A DNA stretch of 53,144 bases from Actinomadura roseirufa (GTDB taxonomy: Bacteria > Actinomycetota > Actinomycetes > Streptosporangiales > Streptosporangiaceae). The first letter of the stretch is position 1, and every line of letters starts with the position of its first letter. This document shows positions 24,970-33,691 of this stretch, piece by piece. Made by a program: the position numbers and the translations under genes. Where the stretch lies: NCBI RefSeq assembly GCF_900659635.1, contig NZ_CAACVB010000028.1, forward strand, positions 1 through 53,144, written 5' to 3'. The notes beneath the pieces are model-generated. The model made no database searches and was not told the origin of the DNA. It worked only from the letters and a program-made list of their open reading frames with translations.

Positions 24970-25743
24970 ATGACCACTGTGACCATTGGAAATGCCCGCA
25001 TCCCCTACCGCGTCCACGGGTCCGGGCCCACGCTCGTCCTCGTCCACGGCGCCGGTCCCGGTTCCGGCATGTGGGACTACCTACTCGACCGCTTCACCGG
25101 CCGCACCCTGATCCTGCCCGACCTGTCCGGCAGCGACGCCGCCGAGGACGACGGCGCGCCGCTGACCATCGAGACGCTCGCCGAACAGGTCATCGCCGTG
25201 ATCGAGGACGTCGACGCCGGCCCCGTCGACCTCGTCGGCTTCTCCCTCGGCGCCTCGGTCGTCGCCGCCGCCGCCGCGCTCCGCCCCGACCTCGTCCGCC
25301 GGCTGATCCCCATCAACGGGCTGGCCACATCGGACGACGAGTACGTCCAGCAGATCATGACCACCTGGCTCACCCTGGCGGGCAACGCCGAAGGCTTCGG
25401 CCGGTACGGCACGCTCACCGCCTACAGCAGGTCGCACATGAACGAGATCGGCCACGACTCCGTCGAGCAGAGCCACGGGTTCATGAGCCCGACGGAGGGC
25501 CAGCTCCGCCACCTCGACCTCCTCCTCCGGATCGACCTCCGGGAGCTGCTGCCGAAGATCGAGGCGCGCACGCTGGTGATCGGCTGCACCCACGACCAGA
25601 CGCTCCCCGTGGAGAACCACCGGGAACTGCACGCGGGCATCCCCGGCGCCGAGTACACCGAGCTGGACTCGGGGCACGTCGTGCTGGCGGAGCGAACGGA
25701 CGAGTTCGTCAAGGTCATCCAGGACTTCCTCGACCGCCCGTGA
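24970..25743 (+). CDS. Alpha/beta hydrolase
   Basis: A 257-residue hydrolase with HGAGPGSGMWDYLL (oxyanion loop), the nucleophile elbow GFSLG (S92), an acid residue in IGCTHDQTLP and the histidine in DSGHVVLAER. The substrate is not predictable. A GCTGGCAGT element at 24953-24961 in the short leader resembles one before the other MmyB-type regulator and may be the operator. Confidence 0.9.
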   Translation: MTTVTIGNARIPYRVHGSGPTLVLVHGAGPGSGMWDYLLDRFTGRTLILPDLSGSDAAEDDGAPLTIETLAEQVIAVIEDVDAGPVDLVGFSLGASVVAAAAALRPDLVRRLIPINGLATSDDEYVQQIMTTWLTLAGNAEGFGRYGTLTAYSRSHMNEIGHDSVEQSHGFMSPTEGQLRHLDLLLRIDLRELLPKIEARTLVIGCTHDQTLPVENHRELHAGIPGAEYTELDSGHVVLAERTDEFVKVIQDFLDRP

Positions 25744-25855
25744 CCGCGCCGGGGCGGCGTCCTGGGTCGGACGCCGCCAGGCAGGCGCGGACGGGTATCG
25801 CCGCTACCCCGATGGACCCCTGCGGAAGGCCCCCCGCGCCGGGCACGATGGCACC

Positions 25856-26644
25856 ATGCGTCCCATCGAGCAGCAGACCATCCTCATCACCGGCTCGACC
25901 GACGGCCTCGGCCGCGCCCTCGCCGCACGGCTCGCCGCCGAAGGCGCCACCGTCCTCGTCCACGGCCGCGACGACGAGCGCGGCGCGGCGACCCTGGAGG
26001 AGATCGGGGGACGGACGTCCTGGTACCGCGCCGACCTGTCGTCCCTCGCCGAGGTCCGGGCGCTGGCCGAGGCCGTCCGCGCCGGCCATCCCCGGCTGGA
26101 CGTGCTGGTCAACAACGCGGGCATCGGCGGCGCGGGCCCGCGCGAGGAGAGCGCCGACGGGCATGAACTGCGGTTCGCGGTGAACTACCTGTCGGGATTC
26201 CTGCTCACCCGGCTGCTCCTGCCGGTCCTGCGCGCCTCGGCGCCCGCGCGGATCGTCAACGTCAGCAGCCTCGGCCAGACCGCCCTCGACTTCGACGACG
26301 TCATGATCACCCGCGGGTACTCGCCGATGCGCGCCTACTGCCAGAGCAAGCTCGCCCAGATCATGTTCACCGTCGACCTGGCGGCGGAGCTGGCCGGGAC
26401 GGGCGTCACCGCCAACGCGCTGCATCCGGCCACCTTCATGCCCACTAAAATGGTCCCCTCGCCGATCAGCACGCTGGAGGAGGGCGTCGAGGCGACCCAC
26501 CGCCTGGTGACCGACCCCGCCCTGGACGACGTCTCGGGCCGCTTCTTCGACGGCCTCCGAGAGGCCCGCGCGGACCCCCAGTCCTACGACGCGCGGGCCC
26601 GCGCGTCGCTGCGAACGCTCTCCGAGCAGCTCACGGCCCCCTGA
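25856..26644 (+). CDS. Short-chain dehydrogenase (retinol-dehydrogenase-like)
   Basis: A 262-residue SDR: TGSTDGLG at residues 12-19, NNAG at 86-89, serine in NVSSLGQ, Y161-xxx-K165 in YCQSK. The post-active-site part NALHPATFMPTKM and the C-terminal EEGVEATHRLVTDP match the extended family around retinol dehydrogenases and oxidoreductin-like SDRs. The ATG is at 25856. The next two genes follow closely on the same strand (35 and 15 bp), suggesting an operon. Confidence 0.9.
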   Translation: MRPIEQQTILITGSTDGLGRALAARLAAEGATVLVHGRDDERGAATLEEIGGRTSWYRADLSSLAEVRALAEAVRAGHPRLDVLVNNAGIGGAGPREESADGHELRFAVNYLSGFLLTRLLLPVLRASAPARIVNVSSLGQTALDFDDVMITRGYSPMRAYCQSKLAQIMFTVDLAAELAGTGVTANALHPATFMPTKMVPSPISTLEEGVEATHRLVTDPALDDVSGRFFDGLREARADPQSYDARARASLRTLSEQLTAP

Positions 26645-26679
26645 CCGTGTCGTCGACCGATCACCGTGAGGACGCCCCG

Positions 26680-27186
26680 ATGACCGACCTCCGCTTCGCC
26701 GAGCTGCCCGTCCCCGTCATGACCGCCCTGCGCGACGGCGATCTCGATACCGCCCGCGCCCTGACCGGCCTGCCCATGACCGCCTACTTCGTCACCGGCG
26801 AGGCCAGGGCGCTCTGGCGGTTCCGGCTCGCCCAGCTCGTCCGCAGCCCCGGCGACGCGCCCTGGATCGTCCGCGCCGCCGTCACCGAGCCCGGGGGCGA
26901 GGTCGTCGGGCACGCCGGGTTCCACGCCGCGCCGGACGAGCACGGCACCGTCACCGTCGCCTACTCCGTCGACCCCGCGCACCGCCGCAGGGGGTACGCC
27001 AGGGCGATGCTCGCCGCCCTGATCGACCGCGCCGCCGCCGATCCCGCCGTCCGCGTCGTCCGCGCCACCATCGCCCCGGGCAACGCCGCGTCGCTCGCGA
27101 CGATCGCGGGGTTTGGGTTCGCCCAGGCCGGCGAGCAATGGGACGAGGAGGACGGTCTCGAACTCGTCTTCGACCTCCCCGTATGA
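26680..27186 (+). CDS. GNAT family N-acetyltransferase
   Basis: A 168-residue GNAT protein with the acetyl-CoA loop AYSVDPAHRRRGYARAMLAALID near residues 95-117 and VRATIAPGNAASLATIAGFGFAQAG afterwards. The substrate is unknown. GAGG at about 26668-26671 supports the ATG at 26680 over an upstream start. It lies 35 bp downstream of the SDR gene. Confidence 0.88.
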   Translation: MTDLRFAELPVPVMTALRDGDLDTARALTGLPMTAYFVTGEARALWRFRLAQLVRSPGDAPWIVRAAVTEPGGEVVGHAGFHAAPDEHGTVTVAYSVDPAHRRRGYARAMLAALIDRAAADPAVRVVRATIAPGNAASLATIAGFGFAQAGEQWDEEDGLELVFDLPV

Positions 27187-27201
27187 CACGAGAGGACGCC
27201 C

Positions 27202-27633
27202 ATGGAGCAGTCGACGCCGAACCCGGCCCTGAACGACCTCGACGCCCTCATCGGGGAATGGGACGTCGCGGTTCCCATGCTCACCACCGCCCGCGGCCGC
27301 GTCCGCGTCGAGCGGGCCGAGGGCGGGGCCTTCCTGCGGCTGCGCTCCGAGGCCCCCGCGCCCGTGCCGTCCAGCACGATGATGATCGGCCGGGACGACG
27401 CGTCCGGCGCCTACACCGCCCTCTACCACGACTCCCGCGGCGTCTCCCGCCTGTACCAGATGGGGTTCGCGGGCGGCGTGTGGACGATGTGGCGCGCGGC
27501 GCCGGGCTTCCACCAGCGCTTCTCCGGGACCCTCTCCGGCGACGGCTCGGAGATCCGGGCCTCCTGGGAGCGATCCGAGGACGGCTCGTCCTGGGCTCTC
27601 GACTTCGACCTGACCTACACCAGGACGCGCTGA
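27202..27633 (+). CDS. Conserved protein, DUF1579-like lipocalin fold
   Basis: A 143-residue protein: LNDLDALIGEWDVAVPM, RVERAEGGAFLRLRSEA, STMMIGRDDASGAYTALYHDSRGVSRLYQMGFAGGVWTMWRAAPGFHQRFSGTLS, then a final strand LDFDLTYTR. Related actinobacterial proteins share the YHDSRGVSR motif and look like a small beta-barrel of DUF1579 type. The function is unknown. It is 15 bp after the GNAT gene and its stop is 1 bp from the stop of the opposing marR gene. Confidence 0.8.
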   Translation: MEQSTPNPALNDLDALIGEWDVAVPMLTTARGRVRVERAEGGAFLRLRSEAPAPVPSSTMMIGRDDASGAYTALYHDSRGVSRLYQMGFAGGVWTMWRAAPGFHQRFSGTLSGDGSEIRASWERSEDGSSWALDFDLTYTRTR

Positions 27634-27634
27634 C

Positions 27635-28111
27635 TCAGGGGCGGGTGTGCGAGCCCTCGTCCAGCTCCATGAACACGGCGGGGACCTTGTTGTCCATGAC
27701 GACCCGTCCGAGCAGCTCCGCCAGCCCGTCGCGCTCGCCCTCGCCGAGGCCGTCGCACAGCGCCTCGACCCGCCGGCACGTCTCGGCGTAGAACTCCTCG
27801 ACGAGCGCGCCGCCCTTCGCCGTCAGCGCGACCCGCGCCGCGCGCCCGTCCTCCGGGTCCGGCTCGCGCCGCACCAGCCCGTTGCGGGCCGTCCGGTCCA
27901 CGAGGCCCGTCAGGCTCGACTTCGCCAGCCCGAGCATCCCGCCGAGCTCGCCCATCCCGTACGGCTGCGGCATCAGGACGCAGAGGAGCTGTCCCTGCTG
28001 CGGCGTCAGCCCGTACTCCCGCGCCGATTCCGCGTACACGGCGCTCACCAGGAACGAGGACCGCACCAGCGCGGTGACGGCCCCCATCCGCCCATCTGCT
28101 GCATCACCCAC
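27635..28111 (-). CDS. MarR family transcriptional regulator
   Basis: A 158-residue winged-helix regulator: LTPQQGQLLCVLMPQPYGMGELGGMLGLAKSSLTGLVDRTARNGLVRREPDPEDGRAARVALTAKGGAL. The start is a GTG at 28111; an ATG at 28087 is possible. It is divergent from the LLM oxidoreductase, and the gap holds a perfect 9-bp inverted repeat typical of MarR operators, so repression of the divergent gene is very likely. Confidence 0.93.
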   Translation of the reverse strand: MGDAADGRMGAVTALVRSSFLVSAVYAESAREYGLTPQQGQLLCVLMPQPYGMGELGGMLGLAKSSLTGLVDRTARNGLVRREPDPEDGRAARVALTAKGGALVEEFYAETCRRVEALCDGLGEGERDGLAELLGRVVMDNKVPAVFMELDEGSHTRP

Positions 28112-28120
28112 CCGGCCAGG

Positions 28121-28164
28121 TTAGAACACCGCTCGACCCGACATATAGTTCGTACTACGAACTA
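28121..28164 (+). promoter_or_regulatory. Promoter with perfect MarR-type operator
   Basis: A -35 like TTAGAA (28121-28126) and a -10 TATAGT (28144-28149) are 17 bp apart and point to the LLM gene. TAGTTCGTA-C-TACGAACTA (28146-28164) is a perfect 9-bp inverted repeat overlapping the -10 and the expected transcription start, so a bound dimer would block the polymerase. GGGGAGA precedes the ATG at 28180. Confidence 0.8.
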
Positions 28165-28179
28165 GCGAAGGGGAGACCC

Positions 28180-29073
28180 ATGACCTCGGCACTGTTCGGC
28201 ATCGGCGGCAGCACCGCCGTCGACGCCGCGCCCCAGACCCTCCGCCTCGCGGCCCAGGCCGACCGGCAGGGCCTCGACCTGCTCACCTTCTCCGACCACC
28301 CCTACTTCCCCGACCGCCTGGACGCCTACGCCGCCCTCGGCGCCGTCCTCGGCCGCACCGAGCGGATCTCCGGCCTCGTGAGCGTCACCAACCTGCCCAC
28401 CCGCCCCGTGCCCATGCTCGCCCGCACGGTCACGTCCCTGTCCGCGCTGTCCGGCGGCCGGATCGTCCTCGGCCTCGGCGCGGGCGGACTCTGGGACGAG
28501 ATCACCAAAATGGGCGCACCCCGCCTGTCCCCCGGCGCCGCCGTCCGCGCGCTCGAAGAGGCCATCCCCCTTCTCAGGGCCCTGTCCGGGGGCGGCGACC
28601 CGGTGACCTTCGACGGCGAGTTCTCGCACGTCTCGGCGCTCGCCCCCGCCGCCGTCCCGGCGCCCCCGATCTGGACCGGCTCCGTGGGCCCCAAGTCGCT
28701 CGCCGTCACCGGGCGCCTGGCCGACGGCTGGATCCCCGGCCACGCCGCCGACTGGCTCAGCCCCCGCTACCGCACGTCCCGTCCGATCATCGACGAGGCC
28801 GCCGCGGCGGCCGGCCGCGATCCCGCCGACATCGCCACGATCTACAACATCCCCGGCAGGATCACCGAGGCACCCGTCCGGGCCACCCGCGACGGCGACG
28901 GCCGCTGGACGGGCGGCTCCGTCGGCCAGTGGGTCGAGGAGCTCACGACGGCCGTCCTGGACCACGGCGCCTCCGGCTTCGTCCTCTTCCCCACACAAGA
29001 CACCCCTCCCGATGTGGCCCTGAGCCGCTGGGCCGAGGAAATCGTCCCCGCCGTCCGCGAGGCCACCACCTGA
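28180..29073 (+). CDS. LLM class (luciferase-like) flavin/F420-dependent oxidoreductase
   Basis: A 297-residue TIM-barrel oxidoreductase: LRLAAQADRQGLDLLTFSDHPYFPDRLDAYAALGAVLGRTERI, then RPVPMLARTVTSLSALSGGRIVLGLGAGG, then PPIWTGSVGPKSLAVTGRLADGWIPGHAADW. This is the pattern of luciferase-like enzymes using F420H2 or FMNH2. The substrate is unknown. Expression should respond to whatever releases the divergent MarR regulator. Confidence 0.92.
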   Translation: MTSALFGIGGSTAVDAAPQTLRLAAQADRQGLDLLTFSDHPYFPDRLDAYAALGAVLGRTERISGLVSVTNLPTRPVPMLARTVTSLSALSGGRIVLGLGAGGLWDEITKMGAPRLSPGAAVRALEEAIPLLRALSGGGDPVTFDGEFSHVSALAPAAVPAPPIWTGSVGPKSLAVTGRLADGWIPGHAADWLSPRYRTSRPIIDEAAAAAGRDPADIATIYNIPGRITEAPVRATRDGDGRWTGGSVGQWVEELTTAVLDHGASGFVLFPTQDTPPDVALSRWAEEIVPAVREATT

Positions 29074-29074
29074 A

Positions 29075-29101
29075 GGGGCTCCCGGACGCACCGGGAGCCC
29101 C
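29075..29101. terminator. Bidirectional hairpin terminator
   Basis: GGGGCTCCCGG-ACGCA-CCGGGAGCCCC forms a perfect 11-bp stem immediately after the LLM gene and 12 bp beyond the end of the opposing protease gene. Confidence 0.8.
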
Positions 29102-29112
29102 ACAGGCCGACG

Positions 29113-30171
29113 TCACCGCTTCAGCGTGAGTCCCTGGGACTGAAGCGCCTCGTCCAGCGGCTGGAAGTAGGACTGGAAGCCGCTACGGCAGCTTCCCGTC
29201 GTCCCGCCGGAGGTGATGCCCACGGCGGTGCTGCCGGTCTGCAGCGAACCGCCGCTGTCACCGGGCTGCACGCACGCGGTGGTCTCGATCAGATCCGAGA
29301 CCGAGCCCTCCTGGTAGTTCACCGTCCGCCCGTAGCCGCGGATGGTGCCGGTGGTCGTCCCGGTCGTGGAGCCCTTCTTGGTGATCTGGCTGCCCGCCGC
29401 GGGACGCCCCACCTGGGTGAGGTTGGCGTTGCTCAGGGCCACCGAACCGGTCTTGCGGATCGTTCCGTAGTCGTTGCCGGGGAAGCTGCTCGCCGCCCGG
29501 GTGCCGACGGTCCCACCGCCGGCGGCCGTCCAGGTGGAGCCGATGTTCGTGCAGTGCCCGGCGGTGACGACGTACTCCTGCCCGCCCTTGACGCCGATGG
29601 CGGACACCGAGCACCGGGAACCGCCGGTGTAGATGGCCTCACCGGGACCGAGGACCAGCCGCGGCGCCGCCGGCACCCGCTTGATCTGAACGGTCGCGCC
29701 GAGCGCGCGGGCGCGCTTGACGAAAGCGTTCGTGGCGGCGTCGTTGTCGTTCTTGGGCACGCTGACGACGACGGCGTTGGAGATGACGTCGACGCCCCAG
29801 GCGAGCCCGGTCGTGCCCTTGGTGCCCGCGAGGCGATCGAGCGTTCCCTTCGACGCGTTCAGCGGCCTGATGCCGAACTTGACGACGCGTGCCTTGAGAC
29901 CGGCGTCCTTCACCTGCCGGGCGGCGGCGGTGCCGGTGACGTTGACGACGAGGTCGCCCTTGCCGTCGACGTACGACCCTGCCTGCTGGTCGCCGAGCCG
30001 TGACGTGAGCTGGTCGGCGACCATTGTCTGAGCGGACTGAGCGAGCCGGAGGGGCTCTGCCGGCCGTGCCTGGGCGCTTGCGGGAACGGTCCCGAACGCG
30101 GGGAGCGTGATCAGTGCCGCGGCACTCAGCAGTGGGGTGGCCACGCGTTTGACGTGCGTTCCACGGTTCAC
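29113..30171 (-). CDS. Secreted trypsin-like serine protease (S1E, alpha-lytic type)
   Basis: A 352-residue preproprotein. The signal peptide VKRVATPLLSAAALITLPAFGTVPASAQA ends near residue 35. A pro-region of the alpha-lytic type follows (to about residue 165, with LVVNVTGTAAARQVKDAG). The mature protease has histidine in VVTAGHCTN, aspartate in FPGNDYGTI and serine in VQPGDSGGSL. Two cysteine pairs flank the histidine and serine sites as in streptogrisins. AAGGTGG before the GTG at 30171 decides the start. The gene stands alone between a terminator and a long non-coding region. Confidence 0.94.
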   Translation of the reverse strand: MNRGTHVKRVATPLLSAAALITLPAFGTVPASAQARPAEPLRLAQSAQTMVADQLTSRLGDQQAGSYVDGKGDLVVNVTGTAAARQVKDAGLKARVVKFGIRPLNASKGTLDRLAGTKGTTGLAWGVDVISNAVVVSVPKNDNDAATNAFVKRARALGATVQIKRVPAAPRLVLGPGEAIYTGGSRCSVSAIGVKGGQEYVVTAGHCTNIGSTWTAAGGGTVGTRAASSFPGNDYGTIRKTGSVALSNANLTQVGRPAAGSQITKKGSTTGTTTGTIRGYGRTVNYQEGSVSDLIETTACVQPGDSGGSLQTGSTAVGITSGGTTGSCRSGFQSYFQPLDEALQSQGLTLKR

Positions 30172-30698
30172 CGTTGTCCACCTTTCGCCGCCGATCAGCG
30201 AGGGGAGCTCCCGGCGGCATGTCGGGGTTGCGGAGCACGCGCCATAACACATCAACTCGCAGTGACGAGTCGTGCGACAAAGGCGACGTGTGGCAGCACC
30301 GTACTTCGGCGAACCACCGCCCACCACATGTCAAGCTGCACTTGAAATTTCAATTCATTCTGAACGGCCATCACTCGAAACGCGGCACCGCCACCCGAGA
30401 AAACCGCTGTGACCAGGCATTTCTCAGCGCGTCCAGAATGTTGCGAAGTCGATCGCGAAACTGAAAAACCTGATCATCCCTCATCGGCCGCCCGGCAAGC
30501 CGTTAAGCTCCCACCAGGGACACCCGCCGCCCCCCGCCTTCACGCTCCCACCCCGCCAAGCCCCAGGCGGACGACCGGCCGACGAGCCTCACCCCGGCCG
30601 CCGGGACGCTCCTCAAGAAGGCCCGGCCCCTATCAGGCACCAAGGCGCCGCCCTATCCGCGGCCTCGCCGTTCTCCTACGCACCACAAAAGGCAGCGG
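30172..30698. other. Long upstream region of the protease gene
   Basis: More than 500 bp without a credible gene. It includes an unusually AT-rich patch near 30340-30365 with the perfect 12-bp palindrome TTGAAATTTCAA (30342-30353), and TTGACA on the minus strand at about 30330-30335. I could not find a well-spaced -10 for that hexamer. The palindrome is a candidate operator for the protease gene. Confidence 0.5.
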
Positions 30699-30890
30699 TC
30701 ACGCACCCGACACGAGTGCCTGAAACTCCCGAGCCGCGGCAAGCCCCCGCGCACTGCCGGGCAGTTCCCGCCATATCTGCCCGACGAGATGCCGCGTAGC
30801 CAGAACGGGCCGGGACCGCCCACGCACCGAGGAAACGGCCACTTCCAGCCCTTCGCTCACCGCACCCGCTCTGACCAGGCGATAAGACAC
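30699..30890 (-). pseudogene. C-terminal remnant resembling an XRE/TPR regulator
   Basis: A 63-codon frame encodes SYRLVRAGAVSEGLEVAV ... RHLVGQIWRELPGSARGLAAAREFQALVSGA. This reads like the last helices of TPR-containing XRE regulators, in which VRAGEVSEG and AREF-type endings occur. No helix-turn-helix or further repeats lie upstream in any minus frame, so the 5' part appears to be lost. An independent small gene cannot be excluded. Confidence 0.35.
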
Positions 30891-31159
30891 ATCAGGCGCA
30901 GATTGGTGATCGGCCCGAGCGCGCCGGAAGGATACAGAGCATGAGATTCCACAACGGCCGCCGGCGCCCCGTGGTCACCGATCGTCGTGCGGACATACGC
31001 CTCCTTCCGTCTGAGCTGGCTCTCCGCACGGTCCCGGGGCGGTTGGGCCTGCTCGCGGCCTAGAGCACCACCTGCGACCTCGACAGGTGGCACGTTCTGC
31101 CGGCGGCTGGGGGCGAAAACCCGGTGCGGACGGTCGGCGCGGCGGTGTGTGATCGCGGT

Positions 31160-32032
31160 ATGGCGATTGTGCTGGGCGAGCCGGGAGCCGACCGGCTGAG
31201 CGGGGTTGTGGACGTGCTGCGGGAGTGGCAGGACGACGGGGCGCCGTGGCAACTGCATCCGGGGGACCTGGGCTGGTTCTGGCGGTTCGGTGCGGAGACG
31301 ACGGCCGCGGCGGTCCGGACCTGGAGCCGGGACGGACGGATTCTCGCCGTCGGGCTGCTGGACGACCCCGAGCTGAGGTTGCTGCGGCTGACGGTCGCGC
31401 CGGACGCCCGGCGGGACCGGGAGCTGGCGCGGCATCTGGTCGAGGACGTGACCGGGCCGGAGCGCGGCGTACTGGCAGAGGGGAAGGTGTGCGTCGAGGC
31501 GCCGAGGGGCGCGCTGGTCCACGACCTGCTGTTGGAGGACGGCTGGAAGGCCGGTGAGCCATGGGCGCCGCTGCGCCGCGACCTCACCGGGCCGGTGAAG
31601 GACACGGGCATGCGGATCGAGGTGATCGGGCCGGAGCAGGCACACGTGCGGGCCGCGGTACAGCGGGCCTCGTTCGATGGGTCGACGTTCACCGAGGAGC
31701 ACTGGCACGCGATGGCGGCCGGATCGCCGTACGCCGACGCCCGGTGCCTGGTCGCCTACGACGACCGGGGCGACGCGGTGGCGGCGACGACGGTGTGGTC
31801 GGCCGGTCCGGACAAGCCCGGGTTGCTCGAACCACTGGGCGTGCGTCGCGAACGGCGTGGTCACGGCTACGGCACGGCGATCGTCCTCGCCGCGGCGGCC
31901 GCGCTGCGGGAACTGGGCTCCTCAAGCGCGATCGTCTACACCCCGAGCTCCAATGTCGGCGCCATCGCCACCTACGAGTCGGCGGGCTTCCGGCGGCTCC
32001 CCGAAATTCGGGACCTGTGCCGGGACGCCTAG
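31160..32032 (+). CDS. GNAT family protein, two GNAT-like halves
   Basis: A 290-residue protein. The C-terminal half is a clear GNAT domain (RIEVIGPEQAHVRAAVQRASFDGSTFTEEHWHAMAA ... LEPLGVRRERRGHGYGTAIVLAAAAALRELGSSSAIVYTPSSNVGAIATYESAGF). The N-terminal half (LRLLRLTVAPDARRDRELARHLVEDV) looks like a degenerate GNAT lacking the glycine loop. Tandem-GNAT enzymes acetylate small amines or antibiotics, but the substrate here is unknown. It starts at an ATG with no strong ribosome binding site. Confidence 0.85.
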   Translation: MAIVLGEPGADRLSGVVDVLREWQDDGAPWQLHPGDLGWFWRFGAETTAAAVRTWSRDGRILAVGLLDDPELRLLRLTVAPDARRDRELARHLVEDVTGPERGVLAEGKVCVEAPRGALVHDLLLEDGWKAGEPWAPLRRDLTGPVKDTGMRIEVIGPEQAHVRAAVQRASFDGSTFTEEHWHAMAAGSPYADARCLVAYDDRGDAVAATTVWSAGPDKPGLLEPLGVRRERRGHGYGTAIVLAAAAALRELGSSSAIVYTPSSNVGAIATYESAGFRRLPEIRDLCRDA

Positions 32033-32086
32033 GTCGCGCCGGTCGGTGCGGTGGTGTGCGCTCGACGGGGCGATAGCGTCCTCTTC

Positions 32087-32470
32087 ATGATTCCTGAAAG
32101 CCACGCCGACCTGCTCACTCGTCCTCTCTTCGTCCACCTGGCGACCATCGGCCCGGACGGGGCGCCGCACGTCCAGCCCGTCTGGACCGTCTGGGACGGC
32201 GAGTTCCTGCGCTTCACCACCACGACCGACCGGCGCAAGCACAAGAACGTGGTGGCCGAACCGCGGGTATCGATCTCGGTCACCGACCCCGAGCAGCCCT
32301 ACCGGTACCTGGAGATCCGCGGCGTGGTCGAGCGGATCGAGCCGGACCCGGCCGGGGACTTCTTCGACGTCCTCGCGAGGCGCTATGACCTGTCGTACGA
32401 GGCCCCGCTGGGCGACGCCGACCGCCGGGTGGTCATCGTGGTCCGCCCGACGCATACGACCAGGCAGTGA
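32087..32470 (+). CDS. PPOX-class F420-dependent oxidoreductase
   Basis: A 127-residue split-barrel flavin/deazaflavin protein: FVHLATIGPDGAPHVQPVWTVWDGEFLRFTTTTDRRKHKNVVAEPRVSISVTDPEQPYRYLEIRGVVERIE. The RRKHKN and PRVSISV segments match F420-binding members of the pyridoxamine-phosphate-oxidase-like family. The substrate is unknown. It follows the GNAT gene by 54 bp. Confidence 0.88.
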   Translation: MIPESHADLLTRPLFVHLATIGPDGAPHVQPVWTVWDGEFLRFTTTTDRRKHKNVVAEPRVSISVTDPEQPYRYLEIRGVVERIEPDPAGDFFDVLARRYDLSYEAPLGDADRRVVIVVRPTHTTRQ

Positions 32471-32501
32471 GGACGGGCTCTTTCTGACCGTCGGCTTGCG
32501 A

Positions 32502-33641
32502 TCAGCGCGCGTCGGCCGGCGCGGACTCCGCCGGGGCCGCCGTGAGCCACGCCTCGTCCCGCAGGTAGCCGCTGGCCTTGCGGAGCCAGGAGATAGTGGA
32601 CTTGGTGGACATCCCGTCCGGCATGACGGCCGACACCGATCCCAACCGGCTGGGAATCTCTCTGTTCGCCATCTTGGCGACCATGCGCGCGATCTTCGAT
32701 CGGGAGCGTTCGTAGCCGCGCGGGTCGTCGGCCGAGCGGCTCAGCACCCAGGCGTCCTCCAACGCCTGGCAGGTGCCCATCGCCATCGCGGGGGACATCG
32801 TGTGCGCCGCGTCGCCCAGGAGCGTGGTGGGGCCCTTGCCCCACGTGGACCGCACGCGGTGACCGTAGTGGGGGTAGAAGAGGGCGGTTTGGGCGTGTTC
32901 GAGCACCCTGGGGAAGGGGTCCGGCCAGTGGCCGAACCGCTCGCGCAGCGCCGTCATCACGTCCGGCGCGTCCCCCCAGAACTTACTGCCCGGCTTGGCG
33001 CGCAGGTCGAACCACCACAGCGCCTTCCCGTGCCCCGCCGAGGCGATGCTGCCGAGCGAGCGGCCGTTGGAGACCATCATGGAGCGCCCGGAGTTCGTGA
33101 AGTCGGACGGCAGCGTGGTGAACGCCTGCCAGGTGACCCATCCGTTGAGCTCGCCGGGGTCCTCACCCCACAGGGCCTCCCTGACGACGGAGTTGCGGCC
33201 GTCGGCACCGATCAGCAGGTCGCCGCGGACCGTGCTCCCGTCGGCGAGGGTGATCTCCGCGTGTTCGGTGTCGACCGCGACGATCCGCCGGCCGTACCGG
33301 ACGGGTACCCCGTCGGCGAGGCGCTCGACCAGTTCGCGCCTGGCGATGTGCAGGGCGTCCAAGCCCCCGAACCGGCTCTTCACCGCGTTCAGGTCGACCG
33401 TGCCGCGCTTGCGCCCCTTCACCGTCCAGGTCTCCAACGCCTCCAGCCGGCGGCCCGCGCCGGCGAGATCGACGCCGAACTCGCGGAGGATGCCGGACGC
33501 CCCCGGCCAAAGCGTGACCGAGCCGCCCTCGGTCCGCAGTTCCGATGCCGCCTCGTAGACATGGACGTCGTGCCCCGCCGCCGTCAGCCCGCGTGCCGCC
33601 GCCAGTCCCGCGACGCCACCGCCGACGATGAGTACCCTCAT
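32502..33641 (-). CDS. FAD-dependent monooxygenase (PHBH-like)
   Basis: A 379-residue group A flavoprotein. The dinucleotide fold GGGVAGLAAARGLTAAGHDVHVYE is at the N-terminus, the DG-type segment LLIGADGRNSVVRE is central, and the second FAD motif is GDAAHTMSPAMAMGTCQALEDAW. It would hydroxylate an aromatic or tetracycline-like compound using NAD(P)H and oxygen. It is divergent from a TetR regulator across 50 bp that contain a GAGAC/GTTTC inverted repeat, so it is probably induced by its substrate. Confidence 0.92.
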   Translation of the reverse strand: MRVLIVGGGVAGLAAARGLTAAGHDVHVYEAASELRTEGGSVTLWPGASGILREFGVDLAGAGRRLEALETWTVKGRKRGTVDLNAVKSRFGGLDALHIARRELVERLADGVPVRYGRRIVAVDTEHAEITLADGSTVRGDLLIGADGRNSVVREALWGEDPGELNGWVTWQAFTTLPSDFTNSGRSMMVSNGRSLGSIASAGHGKALWWFDLRAKPGSKFWGDAPDVMTALRERFGHWPDPFPRVLEHAQTALFYPHYGHRVRSTWGKGPTTLLGDAAHTMSPAMAMGTCQALEDAWVLSRSADDPRGYERSRSKIARMVAKMANREIPSRLGSVSAVMPDGMSTKSTISWLRKASGYLRDEAWLTAAPAESAPADAR

Positions 33642-33657
33642 GTTCTTTCCTCTTTTT

Positions 33658-33672
33658 GAGACTCACAGTTTC
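33658..33672. promoter_or_regulatory. Candidate TetR operator
   Basis: GAGAC-TCACA-GTTTC is an imperfect inverted repeat (4 of 5 pairs) in the short gap between the monooxygenase and tetR genes, where both promoters must lie. Confidence 0.5.
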
Positions 33673-33691
33673 TGATATCTGGAGTATCACA

